This document shows positions 1-8,863 of a stretch of DNA of 64,000 bases, piece by piece. This DNA is from Devosia sp. 67-54 (lineage in GTDB: Bacteria; Pseudomonadota; Alphaproteobacteria; Rhizobiales; Devosiaceae): contig NZ_MKVA01000005.1 of NCBI RefSeq assembly GCF_001899075.1, positions 744,001 to 808,000 on the forward strand, given 5' to 3'. The translations under genes were made by a program, and so were the position numbers. The notes beneath the pieces are model-generated. The model saw only the letters and a list, made by a program, of their open reading frames with translations, made no database searches and was not told where the DNA came from. How positions within the stretch are numbered: the stretch's first letter is position 1; each line of letters begins with the position of its first letter.

Positions 1-287
1 GCGGCATCCTCGGGGCGCGGGCCGAAGCCGTTCTCGAGGTCGGCGGCCACCGGCAGATCGACCGAGTCGACGATCAGTCTGGCGTTCCACAGCGATTGCT
101 CGCGGGTCACGCCGCCATCGGGCTTGCCGAGGACGAAAGCAAGGCCGGCGCTGCTGGTGGTCAGCGCCTTGAAGCCCTGCGCCGCAAGGATCTTGGCGCT
201 GGCGCCGTCCCATGGATTGGGGATGGCGAACAGGCCGGGGCCGTGATGCAGCGCCTTGAAGATGCGGGCCTTTTCCGCCTGGCTCAC
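1..287 (-). CDS. Isocitrate lyase/PEP mutase family protein (3' end outside window)
   Basis: The visible 95 codons give the N-terminus of a TIM-barrel enzyme of the isocitrate lyase/phosphoenolpyruvate mutase superfamily. The typical start pattern is present: FAIPNPWDGASAKIL, then KALTTSSAGLAFVLGKPDG, then the strand carrying AADLENGFGPRPEDA, whose Asp-Glu pair lies in the metal-binding region. Members cleave or rearrange C-C or C-P bonds of small 2-oxo acids, and the actual substrate cannot be told from this fragment. The GTG start overlaps the stop of the upstream gene (GTGA), so the two are probably translationally coupled. The C-terminal two thirds lie outside the window. Confidence 0.8.
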   Translation of the reverse strand, partial: MSQAEKARIFKALHHGPGLFAIPNPWDGASAKILAAQGFKALTTSSAGLAFVLGKPDGGVTREQSLWNARLIVDSVDLPVAADLENGFGPRPEDA

Positions 288-607
288 GGCAGGTTCATGC
301 CGAGCGTCTTGGCGGTCTCGGCAGCGGTCTTGCAGTAGGCGTCGGTCTGGTCCTTGGTCCAGTCCTTCTGCTTGGCATAGAGCGCGTGCGTCGCCTGGAA
401 CACGTCGACGTTGAACATGGCGTCGCCCGACGGCGCGTTGGCGTCGCGATAGGCGTCGACCTTGGCGCGGGAGATGGAGAGGTTGCACACGTCCGCCGAA
501 TTGTAGAGGCCGGCGAGTGTCGAGACGGCGGTGGCCCGATCGACCGCGGCGACGGCCGGCGCGGTGGCGGCGATAAGCAGAAGGGAGGCGAGAGCGGCTT
601 TCAGCAT
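284..607 (-). CDS. Small exported protein of unknown function
   Basis: A 107-residue protein that I do not recognise. Residues 1-21 form a clear Sec signal peptide (Lys at position 3, hydrophobic core, AVAA cleavage region), leaving a mature periplasmic domain of about 86 residues. The mature part has two cysteines (in DVCNLS and AYCKTA) that could form a disulfide, and it looks mostly helical. Its stop overlaps the GTG start of the PEP mutase-like gene, which supports an operon. No Shine-Dalgarno sequence is obvious before the ATG. The coding frame is well supported by codon use and the signal peptide, but the function is unknown. Confidence 0.65.
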   Translation of the reverse strand: MLKAALASLLLIAATAPAVAAVDRATAVSTLAGLYNSADVCNLSISRAKVDAYRDANAPSGDAMFNVDVFQATHALYAKQKDWTKDQTDAYCKTAAETAKTLGMNLP

Positions 608-631
608 GACGCAGTCATAGCACGGACGATG

Positions 632-1773
632 TCAGGGGGAAGTGCCGAGCCGCCACAGCGACACCACTTCGCGCGCCCGGGCGAAATGCAGCGGATCGGC
701 GCGGTCGCGGGCGCCTCTGGGGGAGGGGGCGGCGTCGAGCCGGCCGAGGGCGCGCAGGCCGGCGGCGGCGATCATGGCGGCGAGCTCGCCGGGGGCGCGC
801 AGACCCAGATGCTCGGCCAGGTCGGACAGGATCAGCCAGCCCTCGCCGCCGGGCAGCAAATGCGCCCCGAGACCGGCGAGGACGGCCCGCAGCATGGCGC
901 CGTCCGGGTCGTACACCGCGGCCTCCAGCGACGTGCCGGCCCGGGCCGGCAGCCAGGGCGGGTTGCAGACGATCAGCGCGGCGCGGCCGTCGGGGTAGAG
1001 CCGGCCGGGCACCAGCGTCACCCGATCGGCGACGCCCAGCCGGGCGAAGGCGTCGGCGGCCGAGGCGAGGGCGCGCGGGGCAATGTCGGTCGCCACCACC
1101 CGCGGCACGCCGCGCTGCAGCAGCACCGCCGCCAGCACGCCGCTGCCGGTGCCGAGGTCGAAGGCAACGTCCACCCCGGCGGGCAGCGGCGCCGTGCCGA
1201 CGAGATCGACATAGTCCTGCCGGGTCGGCGGGAACACGCCGTAATGCGGGTGGATCCTCGTTCCACCCAGCGCCCGGATCGGAACACCGTTCTTGCGCCA
1301 TTCGTGCGCGCTGATCATCGCCAGCAGGTCGCGCAGCGGCAGCACCGCCTCGCCGGCGAGCGGCCCGACCGCTTCGGCGACGGCGAGGGTCACGTCGGGG
1401 GCCCGCCGCAGCGGCACCTGGCCGTCGCGCAGCGGCACCAGCAGCAGCCCGAGCAGGTTGGCGCGCTGCGCCTGTGCCTGCCGGTAGGCGTGGAAGGCGG
1501 CCGCCGGATCGTCGGGGGCAGGGGCCTGCGCCGGCGGTCGATGCGGCGGCCCAGCGCCTGCAGCATCTGCCGGGCGTTGTGATAGTCGCCGCTCCACACC
1601 AGCGCGGTGCCCTGCGACACCAGCCGGAAGGCCGCATCGGCGGTGGTCTCGTCGCCGGCTGCGACGGCGCGGTTCGGCGCCGGGCCGCCGCGCGCCGACA
1701 CGAAGCGGGCGCGCTGCACCGCGCCGTCCGCCTCCCACGCGATGTCGCCGGCCGCGTCGCTCATGGCGGTCAT
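632..1773 (-). pseudogene. SAM-dependent methyltransferase, interrupted by a one-base frameshift
   Basis: The product would be about 380 residues. The N-terminal ~80 residues are read in one frame (from MTAMSDAAG to ALGRRIDRR), and the rest in another (from about DDPAAAFHAYRQAQ to the end). The second part has a class I methyltransferase fold with a SAM-binding motif (FDLGTGSGVLAAVLL) and the NPPW catalytic motif of HemK/PrmC-type and RsmC-type enzymes. The phase change needs one extra base between about 1514 and 1540; the run of five G at 1514-1518 is a natural place for a lost base. Either the gene is truly broken or the assembly has an indel. The substrate is unknown. The start may instead be the ATG four codons further in (1764). 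Confidence 0.65.
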
Positions 1774-1804
1774 TTACCGTTGATTCACGGTTACAGCGAT
1801 GTTG

Positions 1805-1834
1805 CTAGACCAGAACAGATTGAGAACATATAAG
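1805..1834 (+). promoter_or_regulatory. Predicted SOS promoter of the microprotein gene
   Basis: CTAGAC at 1805-1810 resembles the alphaproteobacterial -35 element CTTGAC. TATAAG at 1829-1834 fits a -10 element, and the spacing is 18 bp. The LexA-type operator fills the spacer, the expected arrangement for repression. Transcription would start around 1841, about 20 bp before the ATG at 1862. Confidence 0.5.
1813..1827 (+). promoter_or_regulatory. LexA operator (GAAC-N7-GAAC)
   Basis: GAAC at 1813-1816 and GAAC at 1824-1827 are separated by seven bases, an exact match to the alphaproteobacterial SOS box GTTC-N7-GTTC read on the other strand. A third GAAC follows at 1834-1837, but with six-base spacing. 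The lexA gene itself lies in this window and has operators of the same form. Confidence 0.7.
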
Positions 1835-1861
1835 AACAAAACAGCAACAACGGAGGTCGAG

Positions 1862-1960
1862 ATGCTGATGTTCCTGAAGGACGCCATGGCGATGGTTGCG
1901 CTTTGCGGCTTCACCGGTGCGACGCTGGCCTGGATGGATATGGCCAGCCGACTCGTGTGA
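1862..1960 (+). CDS. SOS-associated single-span membrane microprotein (SidA-like candidate)
   Basis: A 32-codon reading frame begins at ATG 1862, eight bases after a strong Shine-Dalgarno (CGGAGG), and ends in TGA at 1960. The product starts MLMFLKDAMAMVALCGFTG and ends LAWMDMASRLV, so it can form one hydrophobic membrane span with few charges. The promoter upstream carries a perfect LexA box, and dnaE starts 60 bp downstream. From established work, Caulobacter SidA is a tiny SOS-induced inner-membrane protein that blocks division. Similar size, topology and regulation make an analogous role likely here, but this is inference. It is too short for routine gene callers. Confidence 0.6.
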   Translation: MLMFLKDAMAMVALCGFTGATLAWMDMASRLV

Positions 1961-2019
1961 CCTGTGGATTGAAGACACTCCGGGCTGGCCCGATCCGCAC
2001 GGAGGTTTAGGACCCTCTG

Positions 2020-5000
2020 ATGCCCGGCCCCGGTTTCATCCATCTGCATATCCACTCGCAATACTCCCTGCTCGAGGGCGCGCTGAAGCTCGGCGCGCTG
2101 CTCGACCTGGCCAAGGCCGACAAGCAGCCGGCGCTCGGCATTGCCGATACCAGCAATCTGTTCGGCGCGCTCGAATTCTCCGAGAAGGCGGCGGGCAAGG
2201 GCATCCAGCCGCTGCTCGGAGCCGAGCTGACGCTGGATTTCGAGCCGGCCGCCACCCGCATGCTGGAGCGCAGCCACGACCGCGGCCAGTTCGGCAAGGG
2301 CTCCGTCGTGCTCGTCGCCGGCACGCAGGACGGCTACGCCAATCTCTCGCGCCTCGTCAGCCGCGCCTATCTCGAGGGCGAGGCGGGCCGGGCGGCCGCC
2401 CAGCTCGACTGGCTCGATCCGGACGATCTGCGCGGCATCATGTGCCTCAGCGGCGGCCCGGAGGGCGCGATCGATCCGTATTTCGCGCAGGGGCTCGACG
2501 GACAGGCCGAGCAGCGGCTCGAAGCGCTGCGCGCGCTGTTCGGCGACCGCCTCTATGTCGAGCTGCAGCGCCACGGCCGGATGCAGGAACAGTCGAACGA
2601 GGCCAAGCTCATCGACTACGCCTATCGCCGCGGCGTGCCGCTGGTGGCCACCAACGAGCCGTATTTCGCCACCCGCGCCGACTACGAGGCGCACGACGCG
2701 CTGCTCGCCATCGCCGCCGGGTCGGTGGTGGCGCAGACCGAGCGCCGCAAGCTCACGCCCGAGCACTATTTCAAGTCGCGCGACGAGATGCAGGCGCTGT
2801 TCTCGGACCTGCCCGAGGCGCTCGACAATTCGGTGGAGATCGCCCGTCGCGTCTCCTACCGCCCGCGCACCCGCGGCCCGATCCTGCCGCGCTTCGCCGC
2901 CTCGCCCGACCAGACGGAGGAGGAGGGCCTCGCGGCCGAGGCGGAGCGGCTGCGGGTCGAGGCGCATGAGGGCCTCAAGCGCCGCTTCGACAAATACGGG
3001 CGCGATGAGCGCTTCAGCGTGGCGCAGTACGAGGAGCGGCTGGAGTTCGAGCTCGGCATCATCGTGAGGATGAAATATCCGGGCTACTTCCTGATCGTCG
3101 CCGACTTCATCCAATGGGCCAAGGCGCACGACATCCCGGTGGGGCCCGGCCGCGGTTCGGGCGCCGGCTCGCTGGTCGCCTATGCGCTGACCATCACCGA
3201 CCTCGATCCCCTGCGCTACGACCTGCTGTTCGAGCGCTTCCTCAACCCCGACCGCGTGTCGATGCCGGATTTCGACGTCGATTTCTGCCAGGACCGGCGC
3301 GGCGAGGTGATCGACTACGTGCAGCAGAAATACGGGGAGAACCAGGTCGCCCAGATCATCACCTTCGGCTCGCTCCAGGCCAAGGCGGTGGTGCGCGACG
3401 TCGGCCGCGTGCTGCAGATGCCGTACGGGCAGGTCGACCGCATCTCCAAGCTGATCCCGGCCAATCCGGCCAATCCGGTGAGCCTGGCGCAGGCGCTGGA
3501 CATGGAGCCGCAGCTCAAGGCGATGCGCGACGGCGACGAGCAGGTGAAGGAGCTGATCGCCATCGCGCAGAAGCTCGAGGGCCTCTACCGCCACGCCTCG
3601 ACGCACGCCGCCGGCATCGTCATCGGCGAGCGGCCGCTGACCGAGCTGGTGCCGATGTACCGCGATCCGCGCTCCGACATGCCGGTGACGCAGTATTCGC
3701 TGAAATGGGTGGAGCCGGCGGGGCTGGTGAAGTTCGACTTTCTCGGTCTCACCACGCTGACGGTGCTGCAGAAGGCGGTCGAGATGATCAACCGCAACGG
3801 CACCAAATTCGCCCTCACGGACATCCCCATCGACGACAAGCAGACTTTCGACAACCTCACCAAGGGCGACGTGGTCGGCGTGTTCCAGGTGGAAAGTCCG
3901 GGCATGCGGCGGGCGCTGGTCGACATGCGGCCCGACCGCTTCGAGGATCTGATCGCGCTGGTGGCGCTGTACCGGCCGGGGCCGATGGCCAACATCCCCA
4001 CCTATTGCGCCCGCAAGCGCGGCGAGGAGGAGGTGGAATACCTGCACCCGCTGCTCCAGCCCATCCTCGAGCCGACCTACGGCGTCATCACCTACCAGGA
4101 GCAGGTGCAGCAGATCGCCAAATCGCTCGCCGGCTACACCCTGGCTGAGGCCGATTTGCTGCGCCGCGCCATGGGCAAGAAGATCAAGGCCGAGATGGAC
4201 GCGCAGCGCGAGCGCTTCCTCAAGGGCGCCGAGGAGCAGAACGGCATTCCCCGGGCGCTCGCCAACACCATCTTCGATGCCTGCGCCAAATTCGCCGAAT
4301 ACGGCTTCAACAAGTCGCACTCGGCGCCGTACGGCTACATCACCTACCAGACGGCGTACCTGAAGACGCACTTCTTCCAGGAGTTCATGGCGGCGTCGAT
4401 GACGTACGTCATGAGCAACACCGACAAGCTCAACGAATTCCGCGAGGACGCCAAGAAGCACGGGATCGAGATCATCGCCCCGTCGGTCAACACCTCGGAC
4501 GCGGTGTTCACGGCGCGCGACGGCAAGATCTTCTACGCCATCGGCGCCATCAAGGGCGTGGGGCAGGCGGTGGCCGAGCACATCGTCGAGGCGCGCGGCA
4601 CGACGCCGTTCCGTGACCTCGCCGATTTCGCCACCCGGGTCGATCCGCGCATCATCAACAAGCGCACGCTCGAAACGCTGATCAATGCCGGGGCCTTCGA
4701 TTGCCTGCATCCGCGGCGCGAGCAGGTGTTCGCCTCGATCGACGCCATCGTCGCCACGGCGCAGCGCACCGCCGCCAACGCGTCGGACGGCATCATGGAC
4801 ATGTTCGCGTCCGATGAGCCCGAGCCGATCCGGCTCACCGCCAACGTCGCGCCCTGGGGCCTCGCCGAGCGGCTCGAACGGGAGCGGGCCGCCATCGGCT
4901 TCCACATCTCGGCGCATCCGCTCGACGACTATGCCGGTCTGTTCGAGAGCATGAAGATTATGCCCTTCGTGCGCTTCGAGCACGGGGTGAAGGAGGGCGA

Positions 5001-5484
5001 CCTGTCCGCCGGCCGGCTCGCCGGCACCATCGCCAGCCGCGCCGACCGGCGTACCAAGAAGGGGACGCCGATGATGATGCTGTCGCTGTCCGACCCCTCC
5101 GGCAGCTTCGAGGTCATCGGCTTTTCCGAGGCGGTCGAGCAGTACGGCCGGGTGCTGCAGCCCGGCGCCTCGGTGATCCTCAACGTCGAGGCCGACGAAC
5201 GGCCCGACGGCATCAGCCTGCGCCTGATGTCGGCCGTTCCCATCGACGAGGCGGCGCAGAAGGCCGGCAAGACCCTCAAGATCGAGACCAGCGACGCAAA
5301 ATGCCTCGTGGCGATCAAGTCGCAGCTCAAGCCCGGCGGCAACGGCCGCATCACCTTCGTGGTCATGCGCGACCAGGGCCGCAAGCTCTATGAGGTCGAT
5401 ATCGGCGCCAACTGGCAGATCAACCCGGCGCTGGCGGGGGCAATCAAGAGCTTCGACGGTGTGGTGGACGTACGGCTGAACTGA
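2020..5484 (+). CDS. dnaE: DNA polymerase III alpha subunit
   Basis: The catalytic subunit of the replicative polymerase, 1154 residues, the usual length for DnaE1. The N-terminal PHP domain opens with FIHLHIHSQYSLLEGA. The polymerase palm carries the catalytic aspartates in MPDFDVDFC (Asp417/419/421). Near residue 925 is a short MDMF motif that fits the beta-clamp binding site, and an OB-fold follows at roughly residues 1005-1080 (GRLAGTIASRADRRTKKGTP). The ATG at 2020 follows GGAGG at 2001-2005 at a rather long distance. The SOS promoter at 1805-1834 could read through into dnaE, since only 60 bp separate it from the microprotein gene and no terminator is seen. Confidence 0.97.
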   Translation: MPGPGFIHLHIHSQYSLLEGALKLGALLDLAKADKQPALGIADTSNLFGALEFSEKAAGKGIQPLLGAELTLDFEPAATRMLERSHDRGQFGKGSVVLVAGTQDGYANLSRLVSRAYLEGEAGRAAAQLDWLDPDDLRGIMCLSGGPEGAIDPYFAQGLDGQAEQRLEALRALFGDRLYVELQRHGRMQEQSNEAKLIDYAYRRGVPLVATNEPYFATRADYEAHDALLAIAAGSVVAQTERRKLTPEHYFKSRDEMQALFSDLPEALDNSVEIARRVSYRPRTRGPILPRFAASPDQTEEEGLAAEAERLRVEAHEGLKRRFDKYGRDERFSVAQYEERLEFELGIIVRMKYPGYFLIVADFIQWAKAHDIPVGPGRGSGAGSLVAYALTITDLDPLRYDLLFERFLNPDRVSMPDFDVDFCQDRRGEVIDYVQQKYGENQVAQIITFGSLQAKAVVRDVGRVLQMPYGQVDRISKLIPANPANPVSLAQALDMEPQLKAMRDGDEQVKELIAIAQKLEGLYRHASTHAAGIVIGERPLTELVPMYRDPRSDMPVTQYSLKWVEPAGLVKFDFLGLTTLTVLQKAVEMINRNGTKFALTDIPIDDKQTFDNLTKGDVVGVFQVESPGMRRALVDMRPDRFEDLIALVALYRPGPMANIPTYCARKRGEEEVEYLHPLLQPILEPTYGVITYQEQVQQIAKSLAGYTLAEADLLRRAMGKKIKAEMDAQRERFLKGAEEQNGIPRALANTIFDACAKFAEYGFNKSHSAPYGYITYQTAYLKTHFFQEFMAASMTYVMSNTDKLNEFREDAKKHGIEIIAPSVNTSDAVFTARDGKIFYAIGAIKGVGQAVAEHIVEARGTTPFRDLADFATRVDPRIINKRTLETLINAGAFDCLHPRREQVFASIDAIVATAQRTAANASDGIMDMFASDEPEPIRLTANVAPWGLAERLERERAAIGFHISAHPLDDYAGLFESMKIMPFVRFEHGVKEGDLSAGRLAGTIASRADRRTKKGTPMMMLSLSDPSGSFEVIGFSEAVEQYGRVLQPGASVILNVEADERPDGISLRLMSAVPIDEAAQKAGKTLKIETSDAKCLVAIKSQLKPGGNGRITFVVMRDQGRKLYEVDIGANWQINPALAGAIKSFDGVVDVRLN

Positions 5485-5570
5485 AGGGGACGCCGGCAAA
5501 GGTCCGATCGAATACGTCACGTCGGCATCGGTACGTGGCGCAGGCACGCGCCGTGGCTTAGTATTGCGGC

Positions 5571-5894
5571 ATGGACAGGCTTGGTATTTCCTCGGAAGCG
5601 ACTGCCGAGATCGACCGATTGGCGTCCCGCTACCTCTGGTGGGAGCCGGTGGCGGGGCATGTGCATTCGACGCCCCGCAAGATCGCCCAGATCATGCATC
5701 TCGGTACCTACGAGGATGTGCGGCGCGTCGAAGCCCTGGCCGGCGCCGCCATGCTCGCCGCCATCATGCGCCAGTCGCAGCCGAGCTGGTTCGACGACAA
5801 ATCCTGGGATTTCTGGCGTGGGCGGCTCATGGCGTCCGGCGAAACGGACATTCCCGAACACCGCCCGGCGCGCAGTGCTGCTGGCCGCGCGTGA
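5571..5894 (+). CDS. Hypothetical protein, possibly an orphan antitoxin-like protein
   Basis: A soluble 107-residue protein. Blocks that look conserved are YLWWEPV, KIAQIMHLGTYEDVRRVE and SWDFWRGRL. From memory, small proteins with this pattern (IAQVM-LG-EDV followed by SW-YW-RL) occur just upstream of AbiEii-type nucleotidyltransferase toxins. Here no such toxin follows; the next gene is rpsB. The last residues (IPEHRPARSAAGRA) look irregular, which may reflect decay. The family link is a low-confidence inference, while the frame itself is plausible from composition and a clean ATG. Confidence 0.55.
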   Translation: MDRLGISSEATAEIDRLASRYLWWEPVAGHVHSTPRKIAQIMHLGTYEDVRRVEALAGAAMLAAIMRQSQPSWFDDKSWDFWRGRLMASGETDIPEHRPARSAAGRA

Positions 5895-5982
5895 CGCCGT
5901 CCGCGATCTCCCGGGGGTCGCGGTGACGCCTAGTTCCCTGGCCGGCGCGGACAGCGGTGGCCCGTAGCCCGCACGGCGGAGC

Positions 5983-6011
5983 CTTGCGCTTAGTCCCCGA
6001 TTCCCCTATAT
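5983..6011 (+). promoter_or_regulatory. Predicted promoter of rpsB-tsf
   Basis: CTTGCG at 5983-5988 and CTATAT at 6006-6011 are separated by 17 bp. This is close to the alphaproteobacterial housekeeping consensus (CTTGAC-N17-CTATAT). It leaves a leader of about 135 bases before the rpsB ATG, in which I see no obvious gene or named riboswitch. Confidence 0.6.
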
Positions 6012-6153
6012 CCGCGCCGCGCCCAGCCTGATCCGGGCGTAATTCACACGCGAAGCCGGCGCGCTGACGCGACCTAGATGGTCAAAGCGCTCCACCCGGT
6101 GCCGAACGGCTCCATCGCTTCGCGGAGGCTCAACCGGGAAAGGACCGCCTCAC

Positions 6154-6912
6154 ATGGCATTGCCAGATTTTTCCATGCGCCAGTTGCTCGAAGCCGGCGT
6201 TCATTTCGGCCACCAGTCGCACCGCTGGAACCCGAAGATGGAACGCTACATCTTCGGCGTGCGCAACGACATCCACATCCTCGACCTCGGCCAGACCGTG
6301 CCGATGCTGCAGCGGGCGCTGCAGCTCGTCTCCGACACCGTGGCCGATGGTGGCCGTGTGCTGTTCGTGGGCACCAAGCGCCAGGCGGCGCCGCTCGTCG
6401 CCGAGGCGGCGCGGCAGTCGGCGCAATATTACGTCAATTCGCGCTGGCTCGGCGGCACGCTGACCAACTGGCAGACCATTTCGCAGTCGATCGCGCGGCT
6501 GCGCGAGCTCGAGGCGCAGGTCGCCGAGGGGGTCGAGGGCCTGACCAAGAAGGAGCGCCTGCTGCTCGACCGCGAGCGCGAGCGGCTGGAGCGCGATCTC
6601 GGCGGCATCAAGGACATGGGCAATCTGCCCAACCTGCTGTTCGTGATCGACACCAACAAGGAAGCCAACGCCATCAAGGAAGCCCGGCGCCTCGGCATCC
6701 CGGTGATCGCCATCATCGACAGCAATTCCGATCCGGACACCGTCGATTTCCCGATCCCGGGCAATGACGACGCTGCCCGCGCGCTCGAGCTCTACACCTC
6801 GCTGGTGTCGAAGGCCGCCATCGACGGCATCTCGCGCTCGTCGGCCGGCCGCGGCGTCGACCTCGGGGCCGCCGACGTGGCGCCCGAAGAGCCCACCGTC
6901 GCCGCCGAATAA
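6154..6912 (+). CDS. rpsB: 30S ribosomal protein S2
   Basis: A 252-residue small-subunit protein. Family signatures include [20 protein letters not shown] at the start, [20 protein letters not shown], and the C-terminal [25 protein letters not shown] block. The ATG follows a GGGAAAGGA Shine-Dalgarno. It is the first gene of the rpsB-tsf pair, a near-universal order, 79 bp before tsf. The C-terminal tail is short and acidic. Confidence 0.98.
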   Translation: MALPDFSMRQLLEAGVHFGHQSHRWNPKMERYIFGVRNDIHILDLGQTVPMLQRALQLVSDTVADGGRVLFVGTKRQAAPLVAEAARQSAQYYVNSRWLGGTLTNWQTISQSIARLRELEAQVAEGVEGLTKKERLLLDRERERLERDLGGIKDMGNLPNLLFVIDTNKEANAIKEARRLGIPVIAIIDSNSDPDTVDFPIPGNDDAARALELYTSLVSKAAIDGISRSSAGRGVDLGAADVAPEEPTVAAE

Positions 6913-6991
6913 GCCGCACGCACGGCAGCGTTCAGTTTCAACCGACAGGCGCGGCCCCATCTCCTATGGGGTCGCAGGAAAGGTGATCGAA

Positions 6992-7951
6992 ATGGCTATC
7001 ACTGCAAATCAGGTCAAAGAGCTCCGCGAGATGACCGGCGTGGGCATGATGGATTGCAAGAAAGCGCTCGAGGAGACGGCGGGCGACATGGAGGCGGCGG
7101 TCGACTGGCTGCGCACCCGCGGCCTCGCCAAGGCTGCCAAGAAGGCCGGCCGCGTGGCCGCCGAGGGTCTCGTCGGCGTGGCCAATGAGGGCACTCGCGC
7201 GGCCATCGTCGAGGTCAATTCCGAGACCGATTTCGTGGCCCGCAACGACCAGTTCCAGGGCATCGTCGGCAATGTCGCCAAGCTCGCGGTCGAGGCCGCC
7301 GGCAGCGTCGAGAAGCTGGCCGAGATGCCGTTCCCCGGCACCGGGCGCTCGGTCGCGGCCGAGCTGACCGACGCCATCGCCAAGATCGGCGAGAACATGA
7401 ATCTGCGCCGCTCGGCGGTGGTCGAGGTCAAGGACGGCGTCATCGGCAGCTACGTGCACAACACGGTGAAGCCGGGCATGGGCAAGCTGGGCGTCATCGT
7501 CGGGCTCGAATCGAGCGGCGACAAGAGCGTGCTGGCCGGGCTCGGCAAGCAGCTCGCGATGCACATCGCCAACACCAATCCGGCCTCGGTGTCGTCCGAC
7601 GACATCGATCCGGCGATCGTCGCCAAGGAGCGCGAGATCTACACCGAGCAGGCCAAGGAGTCCGGCAAGCCGGCCGAGGTCGTCGCCAAGATGGTGGAAG
7701 GCCGCGTGCGGAAATTCTTCGAGGAAGCGACGCTCCTGGCCCAGACCTTCGTCATCGATGGCGAGAGCAAGGTGAAGGACATCGTCGCCAAGGCCGAGAA
7801 AGAGGCCGGAGCGCCGATCAAGGTCACCAAATTCGTGCGCTATGCGCTGGGCGAGGGCATCGAGAAGCAGGAAAGCGATTTCGCTGCCGAGGTGGCGGCG
7901 ACCTCGGGCGTACCACAGCAGCCCAAAGACACGCCGCCGACCAAGCATTGA
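6992..7951 (+). CDS. tsf: Translation elongation factor Ts
   Basis: The nucleotide exchange factor for EF-Tu, 319 residues. It begins [20 protein letters not shown] with the UBA-like N-terminal domain (to about residue 55), followed by the EF-Tu contact motif TDFVARN. The ATG at 6992 is chosen because the family always starts here and because AGGAAAGG precedes it; the open frame upstream is only the overlapping antecedent of rpsB sequence. The tail after [17 protein letters not shown] carries about 18 extra residues ending PPTKH. A strong terminator follows immediately. Confidence 0.98.
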   Translation: MAITANQVKELREMTGVGMMDCKKALEETAGDMEAAVDWLRTRGLAKAAKKAGRVAAEGLVGVANEGTRAAIVEVNSETDFVARNDQFQGIVGNVAKLAVEAAGSVEKLAEMPFPGTGRSVAAELTDAIAKIGENMNLRRSAVVEVKDGVIGSYVHNTVKPGMGKLGVIVGLESSGDKSVLAGLGKQLAMHIANTNPASVSSDDIDPAIVAKEREIYTEQAKESGKPAEVVAKMVEGRVRKFFEEATLLAQTFVIDGESKVKDIVAKAEKEAGAPIKVTKFVRYALGEGIEKQESDFAAEVAATSGVPQQPKDTPPTKH

Positions 7952-7958
7952 GCCAGTC

Positions 7959-7988
7959 GAGGCCGGGCCCGTTGCCCGGCCTCTTGCT
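7959..7988 (+). terminator. Rho-independent terminator after tsf
   Basis: A perfect 10-bp stem (GAGGCCGGGC at 7959-7968 with GCCCGGCCTC at 7974-7983) has a five-base loop and is followed by TTGCT. It sits eight bases past the tsf stop, so the rpsB-tsf transcript probably ends here and pyrH has its own promoter. Confidence 0.75.
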
Positions 7989-8127
7989 ATCGGGCGCACG
8001 ATCCTCGAAAAGGCCCCGATAAATAAGCACTTGCCGCATCGCGCGTTCTGGGATCGGAAGGCGTTATGCTCTAAATCTCTCGCCGCTGCCGGAATCGCCC
8101 GCGCGGCCAATCCCGAGGCGCGCCCGC

Positions 8128-8853
8128 ATGGCCAAACCCACCTACAAGCGCATCCTCCTCAAGGTCTCCGGCGAGGTGCTGGCCGGCGACCAGTCGTTCG
8201 GCATCGAGATGGCCAATCTCGATGCGACGGCACGGCAGGTCGTCAATGCCGCCAAGGCCGGGGTGCAGATCGCCATCGTGCCGGGCGGCGGCAACATCAT
8301 CCGCGGCGTGTCGGCCGCGGCGGGGGGCGCCGACCGCGTCACCGCCGACATGATGGGCACGCTCGGCACCGTCATCAACGCGCTGGCGCTCTCCAGCGAG
8401 ATCGCCCGGCAGGGCGTCAAGTCCAAGGTGTTTTCGGCCACCACCATGCCGTCGGTGGCCGACACCTATACGGCGCGGGCCGCCAAGGCGGCGCTCGACG
8501 ACGGTTTCGTGATCGTTCTGGGCGGCGGCACCGGCAACCCGTTCTTCACCACCGACACGGCGGCGGCGCTGCGCGCCATCGAGCTCGACTGCGACGTGCT
8601 GCTCAAGGGGACCAAGGTCGACGGCGTCTATACCGAGGATCCCAAGAAGAATCCGAAGGCGACGCGGTATGAAACCGTGAGCTATGACGAAGTCATCGCT
8701 CGCAACCTCAAAGTCATGGACACGGCGGCCTTCGCGCTTGCGCGCGATAATGGCCTGCCCATACTGGTCTATGCACTGGACGACAAGGAAGGACTGATGG
8801 GGGTTCTCAGCGGCAAGGTCCGTTCGACCCTGGTCGGGACCCCCAGGAAATAG
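8128..8853 (+). CDS. pyrH: Uridylate kinase (UMP kinase)
   Basis: Phosphorylates UMP to UDP in pyrimidine nucleotide synthesis. The 241-residue length is standard for the bacterial hexameric enzyme of the amino acid kinase fold. Visible motifs are [16 protein letters not shown] at the N-terminus, the glycine-rich [27 protein letters not shown], and [16 protein letters not shown] near residue 170. It is followed 10 bp later by frr, the usual pair. Confidence 0.97.
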   Translation: MAKPTYKRILLKVSGEVLAGDQSFGIEMANLDATARQVVNAAKAGVQIAIVPGGGNIIRGVSAAAGGADRVTADMMGTLGTVINALALSSEIARQGVKSKVFSATTMPSVADTYTARAAKAALDDGFVIVLGGGTGNPFFTTDTAAALRAIELDCDVLLKGTKVDGVYTEDPKKNPKATRYETVSYDEVIARNLKVMDTAAFALARDNGLPILVYALDDKEGLMGVLSGKVRSTLVGTPRK

Positions 8854-8863
8854 GAGTAGCTCG

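Noticed and set aside
1824-1837. A second GAAC...GAAC pair in the SOS promoter
   Set aside because: The spacing is six bases, not the seven required for a LexA box.
1774-5547. A 1257-codon open frame antisense to dnaE
   Set aside because: It is the mirror of a real, fully conserved gene; its product is rich in His, Arg, Asp and Leu with no domain pattern, as expected from high GC.
5577-5620. A copy of the CGTCATTCCCGC-type repeat
   Set aside because: Only the minus-strand translation recalls it (GSRFRGN); the DNA lacks the mirrored arms.
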